33,591 bases of DNA from a virus. Positions 1 through 7,011 of this stretch are shown here, in pieces. Position numbers and translations under genes: made by a program. The DNA lies in IMG/VR virus record IMGVR_UViG_3300000228_000024, positions 1-33,591 of that record; one strand, given 5' to 3'. Below the pieces are notes generated by a model. It ran no database searches. It saw nothing but the letters and a program-made list of their open reading frames with translations, and was not told where the DNA came from. Numbering within the stretch: position 1 is the stretch's first letter; the number at the start of each line of letters is the position of its first letter.

Positions 1-270
1 ACTATTCAAGATAACGCAATGGTAGGTATTATTCAAGACAATGCTAGGGTAGATATTATTCAAGATAATGCAAGAGTAGAAGCTATTAAAGATAATGTTT
101 GGGTATACACTATTCAAGATTATGCGTGGGTAGGTATTATTAAAGATTATGCTAGGGTAGATATTATTCAAGATAATGCAAGAGTAGAAGCTATTAAAGA
201 TAATGTTTGGGTAGATATTATTCAGGATAATGCAAGGGTAGTTTTTATTAAAGATGATGCAGACGTAAAT
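1..270 (+). repeat. 27-bp coding tandem repeats with a 108-bp higher-order period
   Basis: About ten 27-base units encode the 9-residue protein repeat. Bases 41-105 and 149-213 are identical, giving a 108-base higher-order repeat (four units) and suggesting recent duplication within the gene. The array extends beyond the left edge of the window. Confidence 0.85.
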
Positions 271-288
271 ATTATCAAAAACAATTAA
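1..288 (+). CDS. Repeat protein, likely beta-solenoid (C-terminal part only)
   Basis: The reading frame is open from base 1, so the gene begins upstream of the window; the ATG at 19 is probably internal. The visible part is built almost entirely of 9-residue units of the form I-I-Q-D-N-A-R-V-x, with variants such as A-I-K-D-N-V-W-V. Regular hydrophobic spacing with Asn/Asp turns suggests a small beta-solenoid, a design frequent in phage-borne repeat proteins of Bacteroidota. No catalytic motif, signal peptide or membrane segment is visible. It lies just upstream of recT, so it belongs to the early region by position. Function is unknown; the fold is an inference from periodicity. Confidence 0.7.
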   Translation, partial: TIQDNAMVGIIQDNARVDIIQDNARVEAIKDNVWVYTIQDYAWVGIIKDYARVDIIQDNARVEAIKDNVWVDIIQDNARVVFIKDDADVNIIKNN

Positions 289-321
289 ACATAATTAAAA
301 ACCAATTAATATTTAAAAAAA

Positions 322-1353
322 ATGAGTGCAGAAGAAAAAAATCATGAAAAACAAAAAACGGCAGTTGCTGTTGTTAAACTATCACAAAGTGAAAGATTCA
401 CAAACGCTGTAACGAAAGAGTTCTCTTCAAATAATGGAGCAGTAACTATTACTTCATTTCAAAAGAAACTTTGCCAAAACTATTTTATAAAAATAGATAA
501 AACATTGAAAGATGCTGAAAATAAAAGACTTGCTAAATCAGAGCAATATCGTGATGCTTTGCCACTAACATGGGAAAATGTAAATATGGCAAAATTAGCA
601 GTTGATGTTATTGCATACTCAAGTGTGGAACTTGACCCAACACAGCCAAACCACATTAATATGATTCCTTACAAAAACACAGCCAATAACAAATATGATA
701 TGGGCTTTGTTATCGGTTACAATGGTATGGAAATCAAAGCCAAAAAATACGGATTAGACATTCCAGATGCTGTAGTTGTTGAATTGGTTTACTCAACAGA
801 TAAGTTTAAACAAATCAAAAAAGACATTCATAACAAAGTTGAAGGCTACACTTTTGAAATTGTTAATGATTTTAATCGTGGTGAAATTGTAGGTGGATTT
901 TGGTATCACTCATTTTTTGAAACTCCAGAGAAAAACAAACTTAGAGTTTACTCTTTAAAAGATATTGAAAAGAGAAAACCAAAATATGCATCGGCTGAAT
1001 TCTGGGGTGGCGAAAAAGACAAATGGGAGAATGGTAAAAAAGTTGGCATAGAAAAAATTGATGGGTGGTTTGATGAAATGGCTTATAAAACAATTTCGAG
1101 AGCAGCCTACAATTCAATTACAATTGACAGTAAAAAAATTGATGACAACTATCTGGCAATTATTCAAAAGGAAACAGATATGGTTGATGCGAGGGTTCAA
1201 AACGAAGTGATTAGTGAAGCTAACAAAGAGCCATTAGATTTTCAAGAGGCAGAGGTAATTGAACCAGAAGTTATTGAGTTAAAACAAGAGCAAGAACCAG
1301 TAAATGAAGAAACTCAAATAGAACAAATCCAAATGACTGGACCAGGATTTTAA
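322..1353 (+). CDS. recT: RecT-family single-strand annealing recombinase
   Basis: RecT proteins bind single-stranded DNA and anneal complementary strands during phage recombination, usually beside a 5'-3' exonuclease. The 343-aa product fits the family: the N-terminal W-E-N-V-N-M-A region around residues 84-90, the central M-G-F-V-I-G-Y-N-G-M segment (127-136), and the T-I-S-R-A-A-Y-N segment near residue 255 are typical of RecT. The last 60 or so residues are rich in Glu and Gln and look disordered, as in many annealases that recruit SSB. A start at 322 follows an A-rich stretch, usual for Bacteroidota. The next gene encodes a metal-dependent hydrolase that could be the partner nuclease. 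Confidence 0.9.
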   Translation: MSAEEKNHEKQKTAVAVVKLSQSERFTNAVTKEFSSNNGAVTITSFQKKLCQNYFIKIDKTLKDAENKRLAKSEQYRDALPLTWENVNMAKLAVDVIAYSSVELDPTQPNHINMIPYKNTANNKYDMGFVIGYNGMEIKAKKYGLDIPDAVVVELVYSTDKFKQIKKDIHNKVEGYTFEIVNDFNRGEIVGGFWYHSFFETPEKNKLRVYSLKDIEKRKPKYASAEFWGGEKDKWENGKKVGIEKIDGWFDEMAYKTISRAAYNSITIDSKKIDDNYLAIIQKETDMVDARVQNEVISEANKEPLDFQEAEVIEPEVIELKQEQEPVNEETQIEQIQMTGPGF

Positions 1354-1361
1354 ATAAAAAT

Positions 1362-1442
1362 AAAGAGGGATTTAAAAACAGACAAAGGTTGCACTATTTT
1401 GATAAAGCATCACAGCGACTGGAAGTAAACCACTCCCTCTTT
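1362..1442 (+). ncRNA. Possible structured RNA between recT and the MBL-fold gene
   Basis: AAAGAGGGA at 1362-1370 pairs perfectly with TCCCTCTTT at 1434-1442. The 63 bases between can form further helices: GGTT near 1387 with AACC near 1428, TGAT/ATCA around 1400-1412, and CAG/CTG around 1413-1421. Together these make a compact multi-branched fold. It could be a cis-acting leader element of the MBL gene (start 1456) or an unusual terminator, since only four T follow the stem. It matches no RNA family I recognise. The pairing is seen; the function is inference. Confidence 0.4.
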
Positions 1443-1455
1443 TAATAATTAAATT

Positions 1456-2196
1456 ATGGAACTAAAAATTATAGGCACAGGTAGTAAAGGTAATGCCTAC
1501 GTGCTAGAAAATGAACACGAAGCATTATTAATTGAATGTGGCGTAAACATCAATAAAATTAAAAAAGCATTGAATTTCAATCTTACTAAAGTAGTTGGAT
1601 GTATTGTAACACACGAACACAAAGATCATTGCAAATCAATAAATGAAGTAATGCTTTCTGGAATCAATGTTTGGACAGGTGGAAAAACGTTTGATGAAGC
1701 AACAGTATATCTGCACCATAGAGCTAATATAATTGCATCAAAAGAAACTGTACAAATCGGAAACTTTAAAGTTATGGCTTTTGATGTAAAACACGATGCT
1801 GCGGAACCATTAGGATATTTAATTGAGCACCCAGATTGTGGCAATGTTTTGTTTTTAACCGATACTTATTATTGTGCTTATACTTTTAATGGTTTGAATA
1901 ATATAATTATTGAAGCTAATTATTCAAAAGAGATTATTGACCGAAAGTTTGGTTCAGAAAGTTGTTTGGAGCTTTTGAGAAATAGAATACTAAAATCTCA
2001 CTTTTCATTGGCTAACTGCAAAGAAATGTTATACGCAAATGATTTATCTAAAGTAAATAACATTGTTCTAATTCACTTATCCGACAGTAATTCAGACGAG
2101 AAGCAATTTAAAAAAGAAGTATCTGAATTGACAGGCAAAAATGTAACTGTAGCCTCAAACGGAATGACAATTAATTTTAATAAAACCCCTTTTTAA
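1456..2196 (+). CDS. MBL-fold metallo-hydrolase, YycJ/WalJ-like, possible exonuclease
   Basis: The 246-aa protein opens with G-T-G-S-K-G-N-A-Y, like the YycJ/WalJ branch of the metallo-beta-lactamase fold. The metal site is complete: H-E-H-K-D-H at residues 53-58, His113, Asp136 in F-L-T-D-T, and His207 in L-I-H-L-S-D. YycJ-type proteins have been described as DNA exonucleases, and MBL-fold nucleases are common in DNA repair. Lying directly after recT, with no RecE- or YqaJ-type nuclease gene nearby, it is a reasonable candidate for the nuclease that feeds RecT. That pairing is inference. It is separated by only one base from the NinB-like gene that follows. Confidence 0.8.
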   Translation: MELKIIGTGSKGNAYVLENEHEALLIECGVNINKIKKALNFNLTKVVGCIVTHEHKDHCKSINEVMLSGINVWTGGKTFDEATVYLHHRANIIASKETVQIGNFKVMAFDVKHDAAEPLGYLIEHPDCGNVLFLTDTYYCAYTFNGLNNIIIEANYSKEIIDRKFGSESCLELLRNRILKSHFSLANCKEMLYANDLSKVNNIVLIHLSDSNSDEKQFKKEVSELTGKNVTVASNGMTINFNKTPF

Positions 2197-2197
2197 A

Positions 2198-2638
2198 ATG
2201 ATTTACAATCCAGAAAATAAACTTCATCAAAAGCAAGCTATTGAAAAATTAAAATACTTTTTTTCTAAAGGCAGAAGATTTGAGTTAAAAGAAAAAAACG
2301 ATAAAAGGAGCATTTCTCAAAATAGTTATTTGCATTTGATACTTACTTGGTTTGGCATTGAAACTGGCTACACACTTGAGGAAGTGAAACAGGATATTTT
2401 TAAAAAACACGTTAATCCAACCTTATTTTATGAAGGAGAATTTAAAGGAATTGTGAAAATTGAAAGATGGCGAAGTACAGCAAATTTAGATACTGCAGAA
2501 ATGACTTTGGCTATTGATAGATTTAGAAATTTCGCCAGCAAGGAGCTCGGAATTTATCTTCCAGAACCAAACGACCTTGTTTTATTACAGGAAATTGAAA
2601 ACGAATTAAGCAAACATAAAAATAAAGAGCATTTATGA
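2198..2638 (+). CDS. NinB-like recombination protein
   Basis: The 146-aa product resembles the lambda NinB (Orf) family, which acts as a single-strand-binding recombination mediator replacing RecFOR. Matching features are the K-R-S-I-S-Q-N-S-Y segment (36-44), corresponding to R-S-L-D-Q-N in NinB, a mixed alpha/beta centre, and the C-terminal helix containing M-T-L-A-I-D-R-F-R followed by G-I-Y-L-P-E-P-N-D. It begins one base after the MBL-fold gene and overlaps the next gene by four bases, so it is translationally coupled in the recombination operon. Identification is by motif only. Confidence 0.65.
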   Translation: MIYNPENKLHQKQAIEKLKYFFSKGRRFELKEKNDKRSISQNSYLHLILTWFGIETGYTLEEVKQDIFKKHVNPTLFYEGEFKGIVKIERWRSTANLDTAEMTLAIDRFRNFASKELGIYLPEPNDLVLLQEIENELSKHKNKEHL

Positions 2639-2961
2639 CACCATTTGAAATAACCAACCAAGCTGTTGAGCAGGTTGAAGAAAACAACAAAGCATATTGT
2701 GATAGACTATGTGCCTTTGCAGAAAATTGGGTTAAAACACAGATGAAACCTTTTACAGCAGACGATTTAAAGGAAGCATTTTTTAACCAAGGAAATGTAC
2801 CTCCAAGACAGCCAAGCGTTTTTGGTGTTCCATTTAGGAAAATGTCTAAAAATAAACAGATTTTCTTTACAGAAAGAACAATGAAAAGTACAAATCCAAA
2901 ATGCCATCAAAGAGATTTAAGGATTTGGATAAGCAAAGAATATCTCTTGAATCAACAATAG
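2635..2961 (+). CDS. Small phage protein, possible winged-helix fold
   Basis: This 108-aa product starts inside the stop region of the NinB-like gene (ATGA overlap). The segment around residues 25-75, with F-A-E-N-W-V, F-T-A-D-D-L-K and P-P-R-Q-P-S-V-F-G, looks like a helical or winged-helix module as in small phage DNA-metabolism proteins. I do not recognise a named family. Position in the recombination/replication operon suggests a DNA-associated role, but no catalytic residues are visible. Confidence 0.65.
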   Translation: MTPFEITNQAVEQVEENNKAYCDRLCAFAENWVKTQMKPFTADDLKEAFFNQGNVPPRQPSVFGVPFRKMSKNKQIFFTERTMKSTNPKCHQRDLRIWISKEYLLNQQ

Positions 2962-3001
2962 AATAGAAAATTAGAAACGATAACATTATAATTATTTTAA
3001 C

Positions 3002-3220
3002 ATGAACATTACAATTAAAAAAGCAAGTATTAAAAACAGCTTGTTCTTGGCATACGAGTATGACCAATCGGTAAACAATACCAAAAACATTATTAAGACT
3101 TCATCTGATGCACCTATTCACGATGATTTAAGAAACGCCTTTTCTTCTTTGGAACCACATTTTGCTTTAATCTGTGAAGAAATTGACGAGAAAACTGCTC
3201 AAAAAGCTATTGCAAATTAA
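3002..3220 (+). CDS. Small conserved-looking phage protein, possibly shortened
   Basis: The 72-aa product has an N-terminal beta-rich part followed by D-A-P-I-H-D-D-L-R-N-A-F and H-F-A-L-I-C-E-E-I-D. I have seen this pattern in small Bacteroidota phage proteins of unknown role encoded in replication regions. After the TAA at 3218-3220 the same frame stays open for 22 more codons and ends at 3287-3289, overlapping the next ATG. The full-length ancestor may therefore have been about 95 residues, with the TAA arising in an AATTAA-like duplication. Function unknown. Confidence 0.6.
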   Translation: MNITIKKASIKNSLFLAYEYDQSVNNTKNIIKTSSDAPIHDDLRNAFSSLEPHFALICEEIDEKTAQKAIAN

Positions 3221-3288
3221 ATTAATGGAGCAGAGGATATTGTACCTACAAATATTGTTAATAGAGTTTTTGATTTATTCAAGAAATA

Positions 3289-3522
3289 ATGAATTTAATT
3301 ACTTATAAATCAGAACTGGAGGAGCAAATCAAGAATTACAAAGATTTTGTTCCTTTTACGAAAGACAATGAATCAATGTTTAAGTTGATGCGTGAAATAC
3401 ACAGATTAGCACTTCTTTCTGATAAGATTAAAGAAATGAATTTCAACCAATTAACGACTGAATTTGAAGTTGAAATAAAACAAAGAAGTTCAATTATTAA
3501 CTATCCAAAAAATGGTATTTAA
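3289..3522 (+). CDS. Hypothetical helical protein
   Basis: The 77-aa product is charged and predicted mainly helical by eye, with no signal peptide or metal-binding pattern. Its ATG overlaps a TAA at 3287-3289 that closes the in-frame extension of the preceding gene, which supports this start and suggests former coupling. It lies 10 bases before the replication protein gene. I do not recognise a family. Confidence 0.55.
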   Translation: MNLITYKSELEEQIKNYKDFVPFTKDNESMFKLMREIHRLALLSDKIKEMNFNQLTTEFEVEIKQRSSIINYPKNGI

Positions 3523-3532
3523 AAATTAAAAA

Positions 3533-4306
3533 ATGGCAAGACCAGAAAGAAACAGTATAGACTATTTTCCATTTTTATGTGAAGAAGGAAATAAGATGTT
3601 TTATTTAGAAGAAACATATGGTAATGATGGGTTTGCAACATTTGTGAAACTTTTAAGAGAATTAGCAAAGACTGACTATCATTATTTGAATTTATCAAAA
3701 CCAAGCACATTGATGTATTTATCAGCAAAGTGTAAAGTTTCAAAAGAGGTACTTGAAGCAATAATAAATGATTTAGTTTATTTAGGAAAATTTGATGCAA
3801 CGCTTTGGAAAGAAAACAAGATTGTGTGGTGCCAAGATTTTATCGAATCAATACAAGATGCTTATAAAAAGCGTAATAATAAATGTATCACTTTAGATGG
3901 TTTACTCACCATTTTAAATAGTTTAGGGGTACTTAAACAGGGTTTAGAGGTACTTAAAGGCTCCGTAAACAAACCAGACCCACCAACAGAAACAAAAATT
4001 GATTATAAAAAATTCATTGATTTTTTTAACGAGAATCGTGGAAATATGCCAGAGATAAAAACTATTTCAAAACCAAGAGAAATAAGAATTTCTAATCTGA
4101 TTAAAAATCACTCAAAGGAAAATTTAATGGAAGTGATTTTAAACTGTAAAAATTCAAATTTCATTCAAGGAATGAATGATAGAAGCTGGGTTGCAGATTT
4201 TGATTGGATTACAAAACCAGCAAACTTCATTAAAATTTTGGAAGGAAATTATAAAAATAAAGAAAATGGAGAATCAGAGAGAAAAAACTCAAATAGAAAT
4301 AGGTAA
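3533..4306 (+). CDS. Replication initiation protein, DUF4373-like N-terminus
   Basis: The 257-aa protein starts M-A-R-P-E-R-N-S-I-D-Y-F-P-F and continues with M-F-Y-L-E-E-T-Y-G and G-F-A-T-F-V-K-L-L-R-E-L. This is the pattern of the DUF4373 (Lin1244/Lin1753-like) domain found at the N-terminus of phage and mobile-element replication proteins, roughly residues 5-95. A linker around 115-155 holds L-G-V-L-K-Q-G-L-E-V-L-K and a Pro/Thr stretch. The C-terminal 100 residues form a helical domain. The linker DNA carries two iteron-like repeats, so the gene may contain part of its own origin, as lambda O does. The helicase loader gene downstream supports an initiator role. Confidence 0.75.
   Translation: MARPERNSIDYFPFLCEEGNKMFYLEETYGNDGFATFVKLLRELAKTDYHYLNLSKPSTLMYLSAKCKVSKEVLEAIINDLVYLGKFDATLWKENKIVWCQDFIESIQDAYKKRNNKCITLDGLLTILNSLGVLKQGLEVLKGSVNKPDPPTETKIDYKKFIDFFNENRGNMPEIKTISKPREIRISNLIKNHSKENLMEVILNCKNSNFIQGMNDRSWVADFDWITKPANFIKILEGNYKNKENGESERKNSNRNR
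3922..3970 (+). repeat. Two iteron-like repeats inside the replication gene
   Basis: TTTAGGGGTACTTAAACAGGG (first copy, 3922-3942) is followed directly by a second copy starting TTTAGAGGTACTTAAAGG and ending in CTCCGTAAAC at 3970. The same two units recur at 4520-4568 outside the gene. They encode part of the linker of the replication protein. Confidence 0.8.
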
Positions 4307-4440
4307 AATTTAAAAAAAAAAAACGAAATTGAAAATTTAGGAATATGTAGAAATAAACTATCTAAAAAATCAAAAATTAATTCTAAAAATGGTACTTTAG
4401 GAGGTAGTCAAAAAAAGTAAACAGAAACCGAATTAAAAGC
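4266..4440 (+). pseudogene. Decayed copy of the 5' end of the helicase-loader gene
   Basis: ATGGAGAATCAGA at 4266 is the same as the start of the DnaC-like gene at 4858. The following bases near 4325-4355 still align with that gene (GAAATTGAAAATTTAGGAAT against GAAATTAAAAATTTAGTAAT), but indels and stops destroy the frame. The ATG lies inside the last 41 bases of the replication gene, which suggests the ancestral junction was an overlap of the two genes. Read with the next entry, this is the left half of a tandem duplication. Confidence 0.6.
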
Positions 4441-4475
4441 ATTAAAAAGAAAAATAATAAATATATCACTTTATG

Positions 4476-4568
4476 TTTAGGGGTACGTAAACTATGGTTT
4501 AGGGGTACGTAAACTATGGTTTAGGGGTACTTAAACAGGGTTTAGGGGTACTTAAAGGCTCCGTAAAC
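4476..4568 (+). repeat. Iteron-like direct repeats (four units), candidate origin
   Basis: Units begin at 4476, 4498, 4520 and 4541. The first two are identical (TTTAGGGGTACGTAAACTAT plus GG, 22 bases). The last two are the TTAAACAGGG and TTAAAGGCTCCGTAAAC variants also found within the replication gene at 3922-3970. Regular 21-22-base spacing places each copy on nearly the same helix face, as is usual for initiator binding sites. Confidence 0.75.
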
Positions 4569-4572
4569 CCAC

Positions 4573-4612
4573 AAAGTAAAGTAAAGTAAAGTAAAGTAAA
4601 GTAAAGTAAAGG
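4573..4612 (+). repeat. AAAGT pentanucleotide array
   Basis: Seven perfect AAAGT units are followed by AAAGG. The array directly follows the iterons and is absent from the parental copy inside the replication gene, so it expanded after the duplication. It could be a slippage product or an easily melted part of an origin. Confidence 0.85.
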
Positions 4613-4857
4613 AGAAAGTTCGGATTTTCCAAATCCTTTCCCTCCAAAAATTGATTATCAAAAATTAATTGATTTTTTAAACACAAATTTTTTTAAACTC
4701 CTAAAAACTAATAAAGGGCGTTTTTTGCCTTAAAATTTAATCAGTAATGCAAAAAATAATTAAAACGAAGTGTTTGTATATAAAAAATAAAATAAGCTCT
4801 TATAACGCATTAAAATAAATTACATAAAATTAAGCGAAAAAATTAAAAATAAAGACA

Positions 4858-5709
4858 ATGGAGAATCAGAAAGAAAATTTAGAAATTAAAAATTTAGTAA
4901 TAGGCAGAAACAAGTATAATAATTTAAAAAGTTTTAAAAATGAAGATTTGTCAGACGAACAAAAAAAACAGATTGAAGAATATGAAAATAGAAATATATC
5001 TGCAAGTCCAGAGAAAATTGAAAAAACTAAAAAATATTTACAAGGGCTTTTAGTGCCAGTAGAAAAAAAAGAATTTTCAATATCCGCAAAAGAATTATGG
5101 GTTTTGTTTAAATCACATTTTCAAATTACAAACAATAAACCTTTTGAAATAACAGAATTTACTATTAAAAACCTTGAGCCAATCATTTATTATTTTTCTA
5201 AAGATGAACGATTTTTTGAATGCGATAATCTAAAAAAAGAACTTTCAGTTCCAAATTTTGATAAAGGTCTTTTGATTATTGGAAATTTTGGAAACGGCAA
5301 AACATCGATAATGAAAGTGTTTGAAAATATATTCAAAGGAATTGTTGGGGTTGGTTTTAAAGGATATTCAGCAAATGAAGTAGTTACAATGTTTGAAAAA
5401 TGTTCATCGGATGTTGATAGAGATGAGTTTGAAAAAATAATGTGGCGTGGTACTCGGTATTTTGATGATTTGAAAACAGAGCGTATTGCTTCAAATTTTG
5501 GAAAGGTTAATATTTTCAAGGAAATTATTGAAGAACGATATAATCGAAAATCGAAAACTTACGTTACATGCAACTATAAAAAAGACTTTCCAGATGATTT
5601 AAATGCAGCACTTGACGAATTCGAAGATAAGTACGAAGGACGAGTTTATGACAGGATATTTGAAATGTTCAACATTATAGAATTCAAAGGAAAATCATTT
5701 AGAAAATAA
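4858..5709 (+). CDS. DnaC-like helicase loader ATPase
   Basis: The 283-aa protein is an AAA+ ATPase of the DnaC/DnaI type that loads the replicative helicase at the origin. Walker A is G-N-F-G-N-G-K-T-S at about 142-150, Walker B is R-Y-F-D-D-L at about 199-204, and sensor I is T-Y-V-T-C-N-Y near 235. The C-terminal Y-E-G-R-V-Y-D-R-I with F-K-G-K-S-F-R-K carries the arginine finger and the ending typical of phage loaders. The N-terminal 110 residues are charged and would contact helicase. No DnaB-type helicase gene is visible, so the host helicase is probably recruited. The start is supported by its duplicate copy at 4266. Confidence 0.88.
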   Translation: MENQKENLEIKNLVIGRNKYNNLKSFKNEDLSDEQKKQIEEYENRNISASPEKIEKTKKYLQGLLVPVEKKEFSISAKELWVLFKSHFQITNNKPFEITEFTIKNLEPIIYYFSKDERFFECDNLKKELSVPNFDKGLLIIGNFGNGKTSIMKVFENIFKGIVGVGFKGYSANEVVTMFEKCSSDVDRDEFEKIMWRGTRYFDDLKTERIASNFGKVNIFKEIIEERYNRKSKTYVTCNYKKDFPDDLNAALDEFEDKYEGRVYDRIFEMFNIIEFKGKSFRK

Positions 5710-5714
5710 AACCA

Positions 5715-6140
5715 ATGAGCAAGATACTAATCGGAATTGATCCAGATGTTTATAAAAGCGGAGTTGCTATTTTAAAAGACAACAAATTAAAACTTCAAAA
5801 CCTCACTTTCTTTGAGTTATTTGAAATGTTGAAATTTTACAAGGAAAGAGAAATTAAACCAATGATTTATGTTGAGTGTGGTTATTTGAATAAATCAAAC
5901 TGGCATAAAAAAATAGGTAAATCTGCATCATTAAACACAAAAATTGGAGAACGAACTGGTGCAAATTTTGAAACTGCAAAGAAAATAGTTGAAATGTGTG
6001 CCTACCTTGGATTGCCTTATTTTCAAATTAAACCTACTCGAAAAAAATCAGATTCAGATTTATTCAAACAAGCAACTGGCTTAAATATTAGAACTAATCA
6101 AGAACAGCGTGATGCTTACTTTTTAATACATGGAAGATGA
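5715..6140 (+). CDS. RuvC-like Holliday junction resolvase
   Basis: The 141-aa product has the RNase H-like fold signature of RuvC family nucleases: I-G-I-D-P with Asp9 on the first strand, I-Y-V-E-C-G with Glu54, and the C-terminal Q-R-D-A-Y-F-L helix with Asp133. A typical resolvase has a fourth acidic or His residue, probably among residues 130-139 here. Phage enzymes of this type resolve four-way and branched DNA after recombination and before packaging. It starts five bases after the helicase-loader gene, in the same operon. Confidence 0.75.
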   Translation: MSKILIGIDPDVYKSGVAILKDNKLKLQNLTFFELFEMLKFYKEREIKPMIYVECGYLNKSNWHKKIGKSASLNTKIGERTGANFETAKKIVEMCAYLGLPYFQIKPTRKKSDSDLFKQATGLNIRTNQEQRDAYFLIHGR

Positions 6141-6259
6141 AATAGCAAACAAAAATAGACATTCAAAACCATAAAAAATCAATTTAAGTATTTATTCTTA
6201 AAAAAAACCTTTCACAACAAAATCTTTAAACATAATATTGCCTTACCAAAAACAAAAAG

Positions 6260-6478
6260 ATGGAACCAATAAAAATCACTCAAATATTCACAATCAGAAT
6301 TATAAGAAATGTTTGGATTGCAAAAACAACATTTTTCAGTCCAGCAAAAACAGAAATAGAAATTAAAGGCGATAGTGAAGATGACGCTTACCAAAAATTA
6401 AAAAAATATTTAAGATTAAAACAGGAACCTACCAAGGTTCAAGAATTAGAAAACGGAAACAAAATTTATAACTTTTAA
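6260..6478 (+). CDS. Hypothetical small protein
   Basis: This 72-aa product has a beta-rich N-terminal half and a Lys/Glu-rich helix near residues 45-60. No family is recognised. It follows a 119-base AT-rich gap without a clear promoter and precedes the PcfK-like gene by 17 bases, so it is probably co-transcribed with it. Confidence 0.5.
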   Translation: MEPIKITQIFTIRIIRNVWIAKTTFFSPAKTEIEIKGDSEDDAYQKLKKYLRLKQEPTKVQELENGNKIYNF

Positions 6479-6495
6479 AATTAAATTATAACAAA

Positions 6496-7011
6496 ATGAA
6501 AAAAGGAACAGAAACATTTAAAAAAACTATTCAGCAGTATTTAGAGAAAAGAGCTTCTGAAGATACATTGTTTGCAGAAACAATAAAAAAAGAAAACAAG
6601 AATATTGATGAATGTGTCAATTACATTTTATCGGAAGTTCAAAAAAGCGGATGTAACGGTTTTGTGGACGATGAAATATTTGGAATGGCGGTTCATTATT
6701 ATGATGAAGATGATGTTAAATTAGGAAGTACTAAATCAATGAAAGTAGTTGTAAATCATCATGTAGAATTAACAGATGAAGAAAAAGTAATTGCCAAAGA
6801 AAAGGCAATGAAATTAGCTATTGAAGATGCCAAAGAAAAAGCAATGAAAAAGTTAGTTGAAAACATTAAACTTTCTGTAGATGAAATAGAATCAGCCAAA
6901 CAACAAGCAATTGAAAAAGTCGTTTCAGAACAAAAAGAAAAACTTTCTAAAAATAAATCAATTAAAAAAGTTGAAATCAGTAACTATGTAGAACAAAATT
7001 TATTTAGCTAA
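6496..7011 (+). CDS. PcfK-like protein
   Basis: The 171-aa product matches the PcfK-like pattern: an N-terminal helical part with E-T-F-K-K-T-I-Q-Q-Y-L, then C-N-G-F-V-D-D-E-I-F-G-M-A-V-H-Y-Y-D-E-D (about 55-74), followed by a long Lys/Glu-rich helix containing several E-K-A-M-K repeats. PcfK was named on conjugative plasmid pCF10 and is frequent in phages and mobile elements of Bacteroidota, always near PcfJ; its molecular role is unknown. The stop overlaps the PcfJ-like ATG by one base, indicating coupling. Confidence 0.8.
   Translation: MKKGTETFKKTIQQYLEKRASEDTLFAETIKKENKNIDECVNYILSEVQKSGCNGFVDDEIFGMAVHYYDEDDVKLGSTKSMKVVVNHHVELTDEEKVIAKEKAMKLAIEDAKEKAMKKLVENIKLSVDEIESAKQQAIEKVVSEQKEKLSKNKSIKKVEISNYVEQNLFS

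Larger units (their letters stand above)
4307..4857 (+). other. 551-base gene-free stretch: decayed duplication and candidate origin
   Basis: No credible ORF lies here. The left portion resembles the start of the loader gene. From about 4440 onward the DNA resembles the 3' half of the replication gene: AATAATAAATATATCACTTTA at 4454 matches 3886 with one change, the iterons match 3922-3970, and TTGATTAT at 4651 aligns with 3999. Immediately before the loader ATG, 4846-4870 again matches 4254-4278. The region carries four iteron-like units and an AAAGT array and is very AT-rich from 4675 to 4857. This composition fits a replication origin; activity is inference. Confidence 0.6.

Noticed and set aside
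1-270. Possible CRISPR-like repeat array
   Set aside because: Repeats are contiguous 27-base units in one open reading frame with no unique spacers, so they are a coding tandem repeat.
4690-4735. AAAGGGCG-TTTTTT-GCC as a terminator
   Set aside because: Only three to four consecutive pairs can form and no T run follows the right arm.
6130-6174. 14-codon ATG frame overlapping the resolvase stop
   Set aside because: Too short, no recognisable motif and no supporting downstream coupling.
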